NCBI GenBank assembly: GCA_900258555.1
Contig: LT984854.1
Span: 608,195 to 672,194 of the forward strand
DNA length: 64,000 nucleotides
DNA from: an uncultured Desulfobacterium sp.
GTDB taxonomy: Bacteria > Desulfobacterota > DSM-4660 > Desulfatiglandales > Desulfatiglandaceae
Direction: 5' to 3'
Below, piece after piece: positions 17,066 to 25,937 of this stretch. Every line of letters starts with the position of its first letter. Position 1 is the stretch's first letter. The translations under genes and the position numbers were made by a program. The notes beneath the pieces were generated by a model that searched no databases, was not told the origin of the DNA, and worked only from the letters and a program-made list of their open reading frames with translations.

Positions 17066-17092
17066 GTAACCCCGCGTGTTTCCGCGGGTTAC
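17066..17092 (+). terminator. Hairpin after the tail operon
   Basis: GTAACCCCGCG (17066-17076) pairs with CGCGGGTTAC (17083-17092) with one bulged C and a six-base loop. It lies 42 bases after the last tail gene. There is no U-run after it, so it is a weak intrinsic terminator at best. The rest of the 213-base gap to the amidoligase gene shows no clear promoter. Confidence 0.4.
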
Positions 17093-17236
17093 GCCCCCAT
17101 GTACATAACTCATTGGAATCAAAGGATTTATGTGTCGAATTCGCCTTGCTTTCTGTTCGGAAAGAAGCCTGTATGTGTGTGAACACAAGAGCCAATCCCT
17201 TGCCGGGAACGGGCTTACAGAACGCAAGGAGAGACC

Positions 17237-18232
17237 ATGGACTTACGCCGGATCAACTTCGGAATCGAGATCGAGACGGTCAAACGGACGCGCGAGCGGG
17301 TGGCCCAGGCGATCCAGTCGGTGGTGGGCGGCCAAGTCCGCCACATCGGCAGCCCGGGCAGCTTCGACCCCTGGGAAGTCACCGACAACCATGGACGGGT
17401 CTGGAAAGTGGTATCCGACGGCTCGCTCATCAATGTGCCGATCCACCTGCGGGCCGAGGTGGTGAGCCCCGTCCTGTCCTACGAGGACATCCCCGTCCTC
17501 CAGGAGGTCGTCCGGGCGCTGCGGGCCTGCGGAGCCAAGGTGGACGACCGTTGCGGCATCCACGTCCACGTCGACGCCACAGCCTTTGACGGTCGGACCC
17601 TCGCGAACCTCGCCAAGATCGTCTACAAGCAGGAAGCGCTCATTCTCACCGCCCTGGGCGTGAACGAGACACGCCGCCGCAACTACAGCAAGCCGGTGAG
17701 CGACGACCTCATTGCCCAGATCGAGCGCCGCCGTCCCAGGACCAGGGACCAGCTCAACCACATCTGGTACGGCTACCACAACCGGCAGCCTCAGCACTAC
17801 GACAGCACCCGCTACCACGGGGTGAACCTGCACAACGTCTGGTACCGGGGCACGGTCGAGTTCCGCTGGTTCGAAGGGACGCTCCATGCGGGGAAGGTGA
17901 AAGCCTACGTACAACTGGTCCTGGCCGTGGCGGCCAAGGCGCTGAACGGCCGGGCCGCATCGAGCCGCAAGAGGTCCTTCGACCCGCAGAGCGCCCGGTA
18001 CGACTTCCGGGTCTTCCTGCTCCACCTGGGGCTCATCGGCGACGAGTTCAAGACCGCGCGCAAGCATCTGATCGCCGCCCTGCCGGGGGACTCGGCCTTC
18101 AAACGCGGCAGGATGAAACCAGACGAACAACCCGCCCCAAAGGCGGAACCCCTCACGGAGGCCGGGCCCGAAACCCGGCCTCCGGCATTTACGGGAGACG
18201 AGACCGGCGGGACGCAAGGAGGCGCGTCATGA
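17237..18232 (+). CDS. Amidoligase-family (COOH-NH2 ligase) enzyme
   Basis: 331 residues of the glutamine-synthetase-like amidoligase family (Amidoligase_2), predicted to join a carboxylate to an amine using ATP. Conserved elements are visible: NFGIEIET (about 7-14), [11 protein letters not shown] (about 74-84), CGIHVHVDA (about 107-115) and [10 protein letters not shown] (about 207-216), carrying the acidic and His/Arg residues of the metal/ATP site. A low-complexity Pro/Glu tail follows residue 290. It heads an overlapping four-gene operon with a glutamine amidotransferase and a gamma-glutamylcyclotransferase, the grouping predicted in comparative studies of amidoligases to build or trim peptide tags. 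The substrate is unknown. Confidence 0.85.
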   Translation: MDLRRINFGIEIETVKRTRERVAQAIQSVVGGQVRHIGSPGSFDPWEVTDNHGRVWKVVSDGSLINVPIHLRAEVVSPVLSYEDIPVLQEVVRALRACGAKVDDRCGIHVHVDATAFDGRTLANLAKIVYKQEALILTALGVNETRRRNYSKPVSDDLIAQIERRRPRTRDQLNHIWYGYHNRQPQHYDSTRYHGVNLHNVWYRGTVEFRWFEGTLHAGKVKAYVQLVLAVAAKALNGRAASSRKRSFDPQSARYDFRVFLLHLGLIGDEFKTARKHLIAALPGDSAFKRGRMKPDEQPAPKAEPLTEAGPETRPPAFTGDETGGTQGGAS

Positions 18233-18729
18233 GAGTGCTGATCCGAAACACCGCCCTCAATGGGCAGCCGCTGGAAAGCGACGGCGAAATCTTCACCGGG
18301 GCGACGGTGACCGACGTGGTCCTGGCCATGAAAGGAGCCACGCTCTTTTCCGACCAGCGGGGCCTCGAGGATTACATCGATATGGTCCTGCGCAACGCCA
18401 AGATGCTGTCCGGCGTCGAGCTTACGGTCCGGGGCGATACGCCGGAGGAAAAGGCCGCATCCTTCCTGGATGCGCTGATCAAACGCGGTCTTGCCGAGGT
18501 GCAGGGCGACAAACCGGCACGGATACCGATTCCCGCCTTGGTCTGGCAGGGCATCGACGCGGTCCGGCTCTCGGGGTTGACCAACATGCTCGACCGGCCG
18601 GTCGTCGCCCGGCTGGCCGGGGAGCTCGGATATCCCGATGCCGCGCGCTGGATCGAGGAGCATCCGAAGGAATACGCCGAGGGCGTCTTCCGCGGGTTCA
18701 TCGTCGATCCGCAGGGAGGGAAATCCTGA
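18229..18729 (+). CDS. DUF5049-like protein of the amidoligase cassette
   Basis: 166 residues. The last 60 ([38 protein letters not shown], then [10 protein letters not shown]) match the short DUF5049 domain common in phage genomes near amidoligase genes. The first 95 residues are a separate small domain ([38 protein letters not shown]) that I do not recognise. It overlaps the upstream and downstream genes (ATGA at 18229, TGATG at 18727), so expression is coupled to both enzymes. It may be an accessory or carrier protein; function unknown. Confidence 0.68.
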   Translation: MRVLIRNTALNGQPLESDGEIFTGATVTDVVLAMKGATLFSDQRGLEDYIDMVLRNAKMLSGVELTVRGDTPEEKAASFLDALIKRGLAEVQGDKPARIPIPALVWQGIDAVRLSGLTNMLDRPVVARLAGELGYPDAARWIEEHPKEYAEGVFRGFIVDPQGGKS

Positions 18730-19511
18730 TGTGCGGGCTCGCGGGAGTCATATTCGGAGAAAAGCGACGACGAGCCGAGGAGCGGGAGTATCTCGCCTGG
18801 CTCTTCACCCGCCTGCTCGTTCTGAGCGAGGAGCGCGGACCACACGCCACCGGCGCGGCATGGCTCGATGTCGACGGCGGACACCGGCTCTTCAAGCGGC
18901 CGGTGACGGCCGAGCGGTTCGTCACGGACAAGGCCTTCGCCGAACTCCTGGCCTCCATGGACAAACGCGCAACGCTTCTGCTCGGGCACACCCGTTGGCG
19001 CACCCGAGGGGACGAACAGGTCAACAGCAACAACCACCCGATCCGCGCGGGCGAGGTGATCGGCACCCACAACGGCACCATCTACAACGCCGACTACCTG
19101 TTCCGGCGCTGGAAGATGCGGCGCTTCGCCGAGGTGGACAGCGAGATTCTGTTCCGCCTGGCCGCGAACGCCGCGCGGGACGGGGCCATGGATATCGAGC
19201 GGTTCAAGGAGCGGCTCCGCCGCTGCCGCGGGCAGATCACCGCCGTCATCGCCTGCCGGACCGACCCGGGCACCGTCTTTGTGCTCAAGGGGAACAGGCC
19301 GTTGGAACTGCGGTGGCATCCCCGCCGCAAGGCGGTTCTCTATGCGTCGGACCCGGCGTACCTTGACGCCGTGCTGGCGGAGGAAAAGGGCTGGAGGGAG
19401 CTTCCGGTCCCGCCCATGAGCCTCGTGGTGTTCCGGCGCGAGGACCTGGCCGGGTACTCGGTGGAGCCGTTCGAGTTCGTCGCCCAGGAAAGAAAGGGGG
19501 CGGAAGCATGA
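18729..19511 (+). CDS. Class II glutamine amidotransferase
   Basis: 260 residues of the Ntn-hydrolase GATase_2 fold. Cys2 right after the start Met (MCGLAGV) is the catalytic nucleophile once Met is removed. HTRWRT (about 82-87), NNHPI (about 99-103) and GTHNGTIYN (about 111-119) are the standard glutamine-site motifs. No synthase domain is fused, so it would hydrolyse glutamine or a gamma-glutamyl peptide and pass ammonia to a partner, plausibly the amidoligase. It overlaps both neighbours by one or four bases. Length matches stand-alone phage and bacterial members. Confidence 0.85.
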   Translation: MCGLAGVIFGEKRRRAEEREYLAWLFTRLLVLSEERGPHATGAAWLDVDGGHRLFKRPVTAERFVTDKAFAELLASMDKRATLLLGHTRWRTRGDEQVNSNNHPIRAGEVIGTHNGTIYNADYLFRRWKMRRFAEVDSEILFRLAANAARDGAMDIERFKERLRRCRGQITAVIACRTDPGTVFVLKGNRPLELRWHPRRKAVLYASDPAYLDAVLAEEKGWRELPVPPMSLVVFRREDLAGYSVEPFEFVAQERKGAEA

Positions 19512-20083
19512 CGGACGCCCCGATGAACCCGGTGAAGCAAGCAATGAACCTAACAGAACCCTCGAACGCGAACACAAGCGGAATGCTGAGACTCTTCGTC
19601 TATGGCACCCTGAAGCGAGGTTTCTGGAACCACGACCGCTTTTGCCGGGGCGTCCTGACGGTGGAGGACGCCGTGGTCCACGGCCGCCTCTTCGAGACAT
19701 CCTCCGGAATCCCCGTCCTGCTGGTTCCGGAGGAGGACATTCAGGCCGTCGGGACCAGCAACCCGCGCGCCGACGTGGCCACACAAGCGCACGTCGCGGC
19801 CCGCATGTCCAATCCCGAGCCAACCCCCGACCGGCTCCTGGAGAAGGGCATGGACGCGCCCTGGGGCCCCGTGTACGGGGAACTTCTCACCTTCGGCGAC
19901 CCCGAAACCCGCCTCCCGGCCATCGACCGGCTGGAGGGGTTCCACCCCGGCGGTTCCTGCCTCTACCGCCGCGTTCTGACTTCGGCGCAGGTCCACGGGA
20001 CCGTGCTTCCGGCATGGCTCTATGTGGTGGGGGATCGCTGGACCGGGAACTTCAAAGAGCTAACCGGCGGAATCTGGCGCTGA
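19508..20083 (+). CDS. Gamma-glutamylcyclotransferase (AIG2/GGCT-like)
   Basis: 191 residues. LFVYGTLKRG (about 28-37) is the GGCT substrate-loop motif, and DRLEGFHPG followed by YRR (about 142-156) is the conserved second half. A 60-residue insertion (about 75-130) between these elements is longer than usual. GGCT enzymes release 5-oxoproline from gamma-glutamyl amines or peptides, so in this operon it could undo or edit what the amidoligase builds. ATG 19508 overlaps the previous stop. ATG at about 19583 would give the minimal domain and is an alternative start. Confidence 0.8.
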   Translation: MTDAPMNPVKQAMNLTEPSNANTSGMLRLFVYGTLKRGFWNHDRFCRGVLTVEDAVVHGRLFETSSGIPVLLVPEEDIQAVGTSNPRADVATQAHVAARMSNPEPTPDRLLEKGMDAPWGPVYGELLTFGDPETRLPAIDRLEGFHPGGSCLYRRVLTSAQVHGTVLPAWLYVVGDRWTGNFKELTGGIWR

Positions 20084-20154
20084 TCTTCCCCGGTTGCTGG
20101 TCACCATCTGAAGCCATGTACGCAGCAGATTCCATGTATTCCAGCAGTTTGTCC

Positions 20155-20183
20155 TTGACTGGAATGGACCGGTCGCGTATACT
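20155..20183 (+). promoter_or_regulatory. Sigma-70 promoter of the defence island
   Basis: TTGACT (20155-20160), a 17-base spacer and TATACT (20178-20183) form a near-consensus vegetative promoter, predicting a start near 20190. The first downstream gene is the small HTH gene at 20244. This marks the boundary between the GC-rich phage cassette and the defence genes. Confidence 0.65.
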
Positions 20184-20205
20184 TATGCCTGGTTTGGTTG
20201 GCATA
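20184..20205. promoter_or_regulatory. Dyad operator at the defence-island start point
   Basis: TATGCC (20184-20189) and GGCATA (20200-20205) are perfect inverted half sites separated by 10 bases, so centres are 16 bases apart. They lie directly on the predicted start of transcription. A repressor bound here would block initiation; the HTH protein encoded next is the obvious candidate. Confidence 0.45.
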
Positions 20206-20243
20206 CATAGGCAGTGATTCTGACAACTGACGAGAGGATTGAA

Positions 20244-20522
20244 ATGGCCGCTGAAGAACGCTGGGTTGGCGTCGACGATGTGGCAGCCCACCTTGGGGTG
20301 GCCAAGGACTCGGTTTATAGATGGATCGATGAACGGGGGCTCCCTGCTCACCGTGTGGGACGGCTCTTTCGTTTCAAGCTATCCGAAATAGACGAGTGGG
20401 TGCGCCAAGACAACGAGCGAGAGAAGACTCCAAATTCCGTCCAAAGCCGACCCTCCTCGAAAACCCAGACGAATCGATCAACACCAAAGACACGTTCACG
20501 GAAGAGGGGCGGGAATGAGTAG
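20244..20522 (+). CDS. Excisionase-family helix-turn-helix DNA-binding protein
   Basis: 92 residues. The MerR/excisionase-type winged helix (HTH_17) covers about 6-58: WVGVDDVAAHLGVAKDSVYRWIDERG and then RVGRLFRFKLSEIDEWV. The basic Ser/Thr/Arg-rich tail is probably disordered. I chose ATG 20244, preceded by GAGAGGA, over the upstream GTG 20214. Its end overlaps the helicase start at 20515, so it leads the defence operon and probably autoregulates it through the adjacent dyad. Such HTH genes often precede DUF1156/DUF499 loci. Confidence 0.82.
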   Translation: MAAEERWVGVDDVAAHLGVAKDSVYRWIDERGLPAHRVGRLFRFKLSEIDEWVRQDNEREKTPNSVQSRPSSKTQTNRSTPKTRSRKRGGNE

Positions 20523-23500
20523 CAGTCTGCTCACATCTCAGATCGGGCAGCGGATATTTCTCCCCGGGCACTTCGATGTGCCCGTGGTCCTGGAAGATGC
20601 GCGACCGCTCGGTTCTGATGATTCGGCAGGCTATGAGTGTCGCGTTCGTCTTCCCGACGGTTCATTGGAAGAGGCCGTCATCTCTGCGGAAGAGGTCGTG
20701 GCTGTCCTTGGAAAGGGGCCTGACGAAGTCAAAGCAGAGACTCCTGTGGACGCCGAGAAGCTTCGACTCCTGATCGAGTCGGCTCGAGTGCGTCTGGCTT
20801 ACGCGCATGACCAACAGTTCGCCGTGAGCCTTTCGGGCATCCGCACCCTGCCGCATCAGATTGAAGCGGTGTACCAAGCGATGCTTCCGCAGCCCAGGTT
20901 GCGGTTTCTGCTGGCGGATGATCCTGGAGCCGGCAAGACGATCATGGCCGGGCTCCTGGTAAAGGAGCTGAAGCTGCGTGAGGCGATTGATCGCATTCTC
21001 ATCCTATGCCCCGCACCGCTCACCATACAGTGGCAGGACGAGATGCTCCGCTGGTTCGGCGAGCCTTTCGACATCATCTTTTCCGCCGTCGACCAACAGC
21101 AATTGACCAATCCATGGCAGAGGTCTTCACAGATTATCGCTTCCATTGACTACGCCAAGCAGGAAGACGTGCGCGAGCGTGTCTGGCAACAGCGGTGGGA
21201 CCTCGTCATCATCGACGAGGCCCACAAGTGTTCGGCCAGGACAGCCTCAGGCGGACAGAATCGAGAATCCAAGGTTGCGACAACGAAACGTTATGACCTC
21301 GCGTCGCGTCTCACATCCCAGGCGGACCATGTCCTCCTCCTGACAGCCACACCCCACCATGGGGATGAAGACAAGTTCGCTCATTTCCTTCGGCTCATTG
21401 ATCCGGACCTTTTCCCGGAACCACACCGCCTCGGGAAACAGGCCACCGCAATCCGCAAAGACGTTTTCCGCCTCGGTAAGGATTCGCCGTGGTCTCTCCG
21501 GAGGCTGAAAGAAGATCTTAAGGACGCGAATGGGAAACGGCTCTTCCCGGACCGGCATACCAACACCGTCACTTTCTGCCTGAACAACGACGAGTACACC
21601 CTTTACAAGAGCGTTACCGCTTACATCAACGAGTTTATCCCGCAGCAGACCGGGCAAAGACGTTCATCGGCGGCCCTGACCCGAACGGTCCTGCAACGGA
21701 GATTGGTGAGCTCCACGTGCGCCATACATGAGTCGATAAAGCGGCGGTTGAAAAAGCAGGAAGATCTCCTGGAAGAGCTTGAGGGGCTCACTCCGGCCCA
21801 GCGCGCCAAACGGCTGGCGGCTTTGCAGGGTCGCCTGCCTGATGCCGAGCAGGACGAAGATGATCTCGACGATGCGGTACGTGATCAATTGGTCGATGAG
21901 TACACTGCCGCGCTGGAACTTGAACAGTTGCGCGCAGAAATCTCCGCCCTTAAGGAGCTCGTCGAGCAGGCGCGAAAGGTTCGGGAAAACGCGAACGATT
22001 CCAAACTGGCCGCATTGAAGAAATGCCTCGGTGAGGCGCAGTTTATGGACCTGAAGGATGGCCGGGGAAAGCTCCTGATTTTCACGGAGCACCGGGATAC
22101 CCTCGGCTACGTGCGCGATCATCTTAAACGATGGGGTTTCAGCACCTGCGAAATCCACGGCGGCATGAACCCCCATGAACGCAAACGAGCTCAGGAGGTT
22201 TTCAGAACCGGTGCGCAGGTATGTATCGCAACGGAGGCCGCCGGCGAAGGCATCAATCTCCAGTTCTGCCACCTGATGATCAACTACGACATGCCCTGGA
22301 ACCCGACCCGGCTGGAGCAGCGCTTGGGCCGCATCCACCGTATCGGTCAGGAGCGAGATTGCTACGCCTTCAACTTCGTTGCAACGGATTCCGAGGACGG
22401 CCAGCCTATCGTTGAAGGCCGGATTCTCCACCGCCTTCTGGAAAAGCTGGACCAGATGAACGAGGCCCTCGAAGGCCGCGTGTTCGATGTAATCGGCGAG
22501 GTGCTGTCGCTGAACGACGTAAACCTCCCGGACATGCTTCGTGACGCGGCCTATGACCCCAGGCGGCTCGATGAGTATCTCGATCAGATTGACCGCATCA
22601 ATCCGGCCAAGCTCAAAGAATACGAGGAAGCCACGGGCATTGCCCTCGCGCGCAGCCACGTGGATTTTTCAGCATTCCAGCGCCGGAACCTCGAGGTCGA
22701 AGAGCGTCGGCTCATGCCTCGATATGTGGAGGCGCAGTTCGTCGCCGCTGCTCGGGAAGTGGGCCTTCGGATCGAGCCGAGAGCCGACGGGTTGTGGCGC
22801 GTCGAGCACGTCCTTGCGGATCTTCGCTCTGAACGTCTCCGCTCCGTCCAGAAGGTCGGGAAAGCCGAATCGTCCTACCGAAAGATTACCTTCCACAAAC
22901 ACCACCTTGAACAGGACGCTCACGTTGACGCTGTACTGATGGGGCCGGGACATCCGCTCTATGCGGCGGTGGACGAGAAACTCAACGAGCGGCTGGCGGG
23001 GATGATCGCCGGTGTCGGTTTCTTCGTCGATCCTCTGTGCAGAGAACCCTACCGTATCCACCTTTTTGAGATATCGATCCGTGGCAAGGACTCGAAAGGA
23101 AACGACGTGCCGCTCTATGGCGAGCTCGTGGCCGTTCGAGAGGAGCGCGGGCATTACGAAGTCATCCCGAGCGACATCCTGCTTAACCTGGCGGCACATC
23201 CGCATCCGCCGCAGAAGATCGAACCGACTCCCACGCAGGCGGCTACCGATTTTCTGAAGCGGACCTACCAGCTCGAGTGCCGCGCCCGTTGTCAGAGTGA
23301 ACGGCAGCATTTCGCGCATGTTTGCCGGGAATACCTGGAAAAGTCGTTCAAGGCCCGGATCGACCGCGCCCAGGAGCGGGCAATGCTGCTTGCCGCGGAG
23401 GTCTTCTCGAAACCGGAATACAAGCTGCCTGCGGACGAGGCCAGGAAATATGTAGATGAGCTTCAGCGCGCACGCCGGGAACGTCTCGACGGTCTGAAAA

Positions 23501-24039
23501 GGCTGGAAATTGCCAGAACTGGACCGGTCAAGCATGTGGGGACGGCCTTTGTCCTTGCTCCCGATGCCGACACCCAGGCCCAGCTCGCCGATCTGGCCGA
23601 CGAACTCGATCCGAATATCCGCCGGCAGAGCGAAATCGCTGCTGAGGACAAGGTTATTGAAGCGCTGGTCGCGGAGGGCTTCCCCCAGGACCGGATCGAG
23701 CGGGTCGGCCATCTGAAGTTGGGGTTCGACATCCGCGCTCACAAGATCGCCGATGAAGCCACCGGCGAGGTCTTCGTCAAGAGAGTCGAGGTCAAAGGAC
23801 GACTGCGGGGGCAGCCGGTGAGGCTGACCACCAATGAATGGTACAAGGCACAACAATTGGCCGAGACATACTGGTTGTACGTGGTTTGGAACCCTTTGGG
23901 AGATTCCCCTGAGCTTGTGAGTATCCATAATCCTGTTGCCAAACTCGATCACGCCAAGAGAGAGATCGTGGCGGCGAGGTTCTATGAAATTTCGGCGGAG
24001 GCGATTCTCGCTGCCAATGAACAAAGATACAAGAAATGA
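20515..24039 (+). CDS. SNF2-family helicase with C-terminal DUF3883
   Basis: 1174 residues. RecA1 of the SNF2/superfamily 2 motor contains DDPGAGKT (Walker A variant, about 135-142) and DEAH (about 234-237); RecA2 contains the LIFTEHRDT and RIHRIGQ motifs (about 520 and 606). A charged coiled coil near 410-495 is inserted between the lobes. About residues 1040-1160 form a DUF3883 nuclease-like fold (VEVKGR, LTTNEWYKAQQL, YWLYVVWNP). It resembles DrmD-type helicases of DISARM and those of DUF1156/DUF499 loci. The motor probably translocates on or remodels unmodified invading DNA. The start overlaps the HTH gene. Confidence 0.87.
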   Translation: MSSSLLTSQIGQRIFLPGHFDVPVVLEDARPLGSDDSAGYECRVRLPDGSLEEAVISAEEVVAVLGKGPDEVKAETPVDAEKLRLLIESARVRLAYAHDQQFAVSLSGIRTLPHQIEAVYQAMLPQPRLRFLLADDPGAGKTIMAGLLVKELKLREAIDRILILCPAPLTIQWQDEMLRWFGEPFDIIFSAVDQQQLTNPWQRSSQIIASIDYAKQEDVRERVWQQRWDLVIIDEAHKCSARTASGGQNRESKVATTKRYDLASRLTSQADHVLLLTATPHHGDEDKFAHFLRLIDPDLFPEPHRLGKQATAIRKDVFRLGKDSPWSLRRLKEDLKDANGKRLFPDRHTNTVTFCLNNDEYTLYKSVTAYINEFIPQQTGQRRSSAALTRTVLQRRLVSSTCAIHESIKRRLKKQEDLLEELEGLTPAQRAKRLAALQGRLPDAEQDEDDLDDAVRDQLVDEYTAALELEQLRAEISALKELVEQARKVRENANDSKLAALKKCLGEAQFMDLKDGRGKLLIFTEHRDTLGYVRDHLKRWGFSTCEIHGGMNPHERKRAQEVFRTGAQVCIATEAAGEGINLQFCHLMINYDMPWNPTRLEQRLGRIHRIGQERDCYAFNFVATDSEDGQPIVEGRILHRLLEKLDQMNEALEGRVFDVIGEVLSLNDVNLPDMLRDAAYDPRRLDEYLDQIDRINPAKLKEYEEATGIALARSHVDFSAFQRRNLEVEERRLMPRYVEAQFVAAAREVGLRIEPRADGLWRVEHVLADLRSERLRSVQKVGKAESSYRKITFHKHHLEQDAHVDAVLMGPGHPLYAAVDEKLNERLAGMIAGVGFFVDPLCREPYRIHLFEISIRGKDSKGNDVPLYGELVAVREERGHYEVIPSDILLNLAAHPHPPQKIEPTPTQAATDFLKRTYQLECRARCQSERQHFAHVCREYLEKSFKARIDRAQERAMLLAAEVFSKPEYKLPADEARKYVDELQRARRERLDGLKRLEIARTGPVKHVGTAFVLAPDADTQAQLADLADELDPNIRRQSEIAAEDKVIEALVAEGFPQDRIERVGHLKLGFDIRAHKIADEATGEVFVKRVEVKGRLRGQPVRLTTNEWYKAQQLAETYWLYVVWNPLGDSPELVSIHNPVAKLDHAKREIVAARFYEISAEAILAANEQRYKK

Positions 24040-24048
24040 GGTAGATAT

Positions 24049-24822
24049 ATGGCCAAAGAGCTGAAACATAAACCGCTGGTTGAAGCAATTTTGGAAATCA
24101 GGTGGAAGTTGCAAGGATCGCCTCCCGGACCACAGGTTGATCCTCATTACAAGCTGCTGTTGGGGCGTTTGTTTGATCGAATGCTCAAGGACTATCCCGA
24201 ACACGAGCAATTACCGACTGCCAACGTCCCTGACGAGTTGGTAGGCCATGTCGTTCAGCACCGTTTTCGTGTTGCAGCTAATTTATGGCCTCTGGTTCAG
24301 ATCGGCCCGGGTATTTTCACAGTCAATTCAACCGCCGATTACACATGGCCTGACTTTCGGCCCCGTGCCTTGACAGCCATTGAGAAACTGTTCGACGCAC
24401 ATCCGAAGGTGGGGGAACTGAAAATAACTAACTTGATTTTGCGATATATCGATGCAGTGGATTTCGACTTCGGGGTTAGCAACATATTCGAATTTTTAAG
24501 TGACAAATTAAAGTTGAACGTATCGCTGCCGGACACCCTCTTCACGGATACCGGAGTCGAAAACAAACCAAACAGCTTTACATGGCAGTGTTCCTTCAAA
24601 TGTCAGAATCCAAAAGGTTTGATCAATATTCGATTTGCGACGGGTCAAAAGAGCAATGTTCCCGCGGTGGTTTGGGAAACTACGGTCGAATCAGCAGGTG
24701 AGGACGTACCCGAGATGCCGAAAGCCTTCGATGGCTGGCTCGATGCCGCCCACGACATTACGGATGACTGGTTTTTTAAAATGATCGAAGGCGAACTTGA
24801 AAGGAGGTTCTCAGGTGAATAG
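24049..24822 (+). CDS. TIGR04255 family protein
   Basis: 257 residues. The opening HKPLVEAILEIRW and later YIDAVDF segments are typical of the sporadically distributed TIGR04255 family found in defence islands and mobile regions. It is an alpha/beta protein with no catalytic motif that I recognise. The ATG lies ten bases after the helicase stop with GAGG upstream. Its end overlaps the next gene, whose ribosome site (AAAGGAGG) sits inside it. The AT-richer composition compared with the helicase suggests the operon was assembled from parts. Confidence 0.72.
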   Translation: MAKELKHKPLVEAILEIRWKLQGSPPGPQVDPHYKLLLGRLFDRMLKDYPEHEQLPTANVPDELVGHVVQHRFRVAANLWPLVQIGPGIFTVNSTADYTWPDFRPRALTAIEKLFDAHPKVGELKITNLILRYIDAVDFDFGVSNIFEFLSDKLKLNVSLPDTLFTDTGVENKPNSFTWQCSFKCQNPKGLINIRFATGQKSNVPAVVWETTVESAGEDVPEMPKAFDGWLDAAHDITDDWFFKMIEGELERRFSGE

Positions 24823-25192
24823 CACATATACAGTTGACCATTTGTACAAAAGTCAAATTCCTGATGCTCCTTCAACCGGTTTCTGGCATGAGAGCCATGC
24901 TGAACAGCCTGCGAAATTCCTTGATCTGCCGCATATCGCCAAAGTGGTAGGGTTAGCATTTTCGCTAGCAGTCTCGCCGGTCACAGCAATAACCGACCCA
25001 TGGCTTGTCGAGAGGCGGCGACGTGATGCTGTGGTAACAATGTCGATCTACCAAGAAGTATTAGGCCGTTTTATATCGCGAGCCGAAGCGTTGCGGATTG
25101 CCAGGAAGATTCTTGAGCAGGCTGAGCGAGAACGGCTCATTTTCGCTGAATATGAGGCCGCTCGAGGTGTACAGTGGGAGAATCATCCATGA
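24815..25192 (+). CDS. Defence-operon protein, unknown
   Basis: 125 residues from GTG 24815, which sits seven bases after AAAGGAGG; the TTG at 24797 in the same frame would include that site. The N-terminal half is hydrophobic (VVGLAFSLAVSPVTAITDPWL), perhaps one membrane or buried helix. The C-terminal half is charged helix (EALRIARKILEQAERERLIF). No family recognised. The stop overlaps the following ATG by four bases, and the previous gene overlaps it by eight, so it is produced together with the neighbouring proteins. Confidence 0.6.
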   Translation: MNSTYTVDHLYKSQIPDAPSTGFWHESHAEQPAKFLDLPHIAKVVGLAFSLAVSPVTAITDPWLVERRRRDAVVTMSIYQEVLGRFISRAEALRIARKILEQAERERLIFAEYEAARGVQWENHP

Positions 25193-25845
25193 TTTATGAA
25201 TTTCCCGACACATCCATGCGTATTCGTCAGGGAGACATATTTGTAGGTCTCCCCAGAGTCGATATGTCACTCAACAACGTACTGATTGTCAGTGAAGCCG
25301 GCGAACGTGTTGCAAAGTGGGCGGAGATAGCCGCTAAGGGCGACCCGGTCAATATCATCGTTCCCGTCCGGCCTGTTGCTGCAATAGTAGCCACGCAGGA
25401 TTGCGATGCAGTCCGAAGCCGGGATATCACTCTTTGTGAGATCAGAAGCTTCAGAGACGTGGAACGAAAAAGCAAAGACACGACCTCGGCAAAGAGTTGG
25501 AAGAATTTGATTACCCAACATGCGCGCATCAATCAGAAATGGTTTTATCTTCCCTCGGACGATAGGGTGGGGTTTTTGGAAAAAATGGCTGTTGATTTCA
25601 TGGTGACCCTGCGTGTGCCAAGGACCGAACTCGAGGAACTGCGAGATCTTCGAAAAGGGCGGCTTAACCGGCTCGCAGACGAACATTTTCGCGAGCGGAT
25701 CGGAGAATTTTTCAGACGTTACCCATACGACGAATGGTATCCGCTCGATCAGGATGAGTTGAAGGCATACCTGACTGAATACCCTGATACCAAACCGTTT
25801 CCTTGGCAAGAGGCTGGGGTCGTGGATGGTGGAGTCAAGAAATGA
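25189..25845 (+). CDS. GD/CD-motif defence protein, homologous to the RR output domain at 34796
   Basis: 218 residues from ATG 25189, which overlaps the previous stop; GTG 25174 is less likely. Ordered motifs: IRQGDIF (G15-D16), VATQDCDA (C72-D73), MAVDF (about 133) and RLADEHFRERI (about 161-171). The same four motifs, in the same order and with similar spacing after CD, form the C-terminal half of the response regulator encoded at 34796. I know of this pattern in uncharacterised defence-island proteins but cannot name an activity; the conserved Cys-Asp could be catalytic. It overlaps a 31-codon ORF downstream. Confidence 0.68.
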   Translation: MIYEFPDTSMRIRQGDIFVGLPRVDMSLNNVLIVSEAGERVAKWAEIAAKGDPVNIIVPVRPVAAIVATQDCDAVRSRDITLCEIRSFRDVERKSKDTTSAKSWKNLITQHARINQKWFYLPSDDRVGFLEKMAVDFMVTLRVPRTELEELRDLRKGRLNRLADEHFRERIGEFFRRYPYDEWYPLDQDELKAYLTEYPDTKPFPWQEAGVVDGGVKK

Positions 25846-25937
25846 CCCCTTCACTGTATATTGAGTTTCTTTCTGACCGTGGCTTCGGTCGGGACAGCGG
25901 TCTTGAACGAACACTCCGCCAAAGGAGGGACCTATGA
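25842..25937 (+). CDS. 31-residue coupling ORF
   Basis: ATG 25842 overlaps the stop of the preceding gene (ATGA), and its own TGA overlaps the ATG of the next gene at 25934. GGAG lies eight bases upstream. The peptide is Arg-rich (11 charged residues) and matches nothing I know. The strong AAAGGAGG site of the next gene is inside it. It bridges the only gap in the operon and may serve translational coupling, or be a remnant. Confidence 0.4.
   Translation: MTPSLYIEFLSDRGFGRDSGLERTLRQRRDL

Noticed and set aside
1-20083. Extracellular contractile injection system (eCIS) instead of a phage tail
   Set aside because: No AAA+ ATPase or eCIS-type toxin cargo is visible, while a DUF4815 protein, M15 peptidase and holin-like genes favour a phage or tailocin. 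The left part is missing, so this is not certain.
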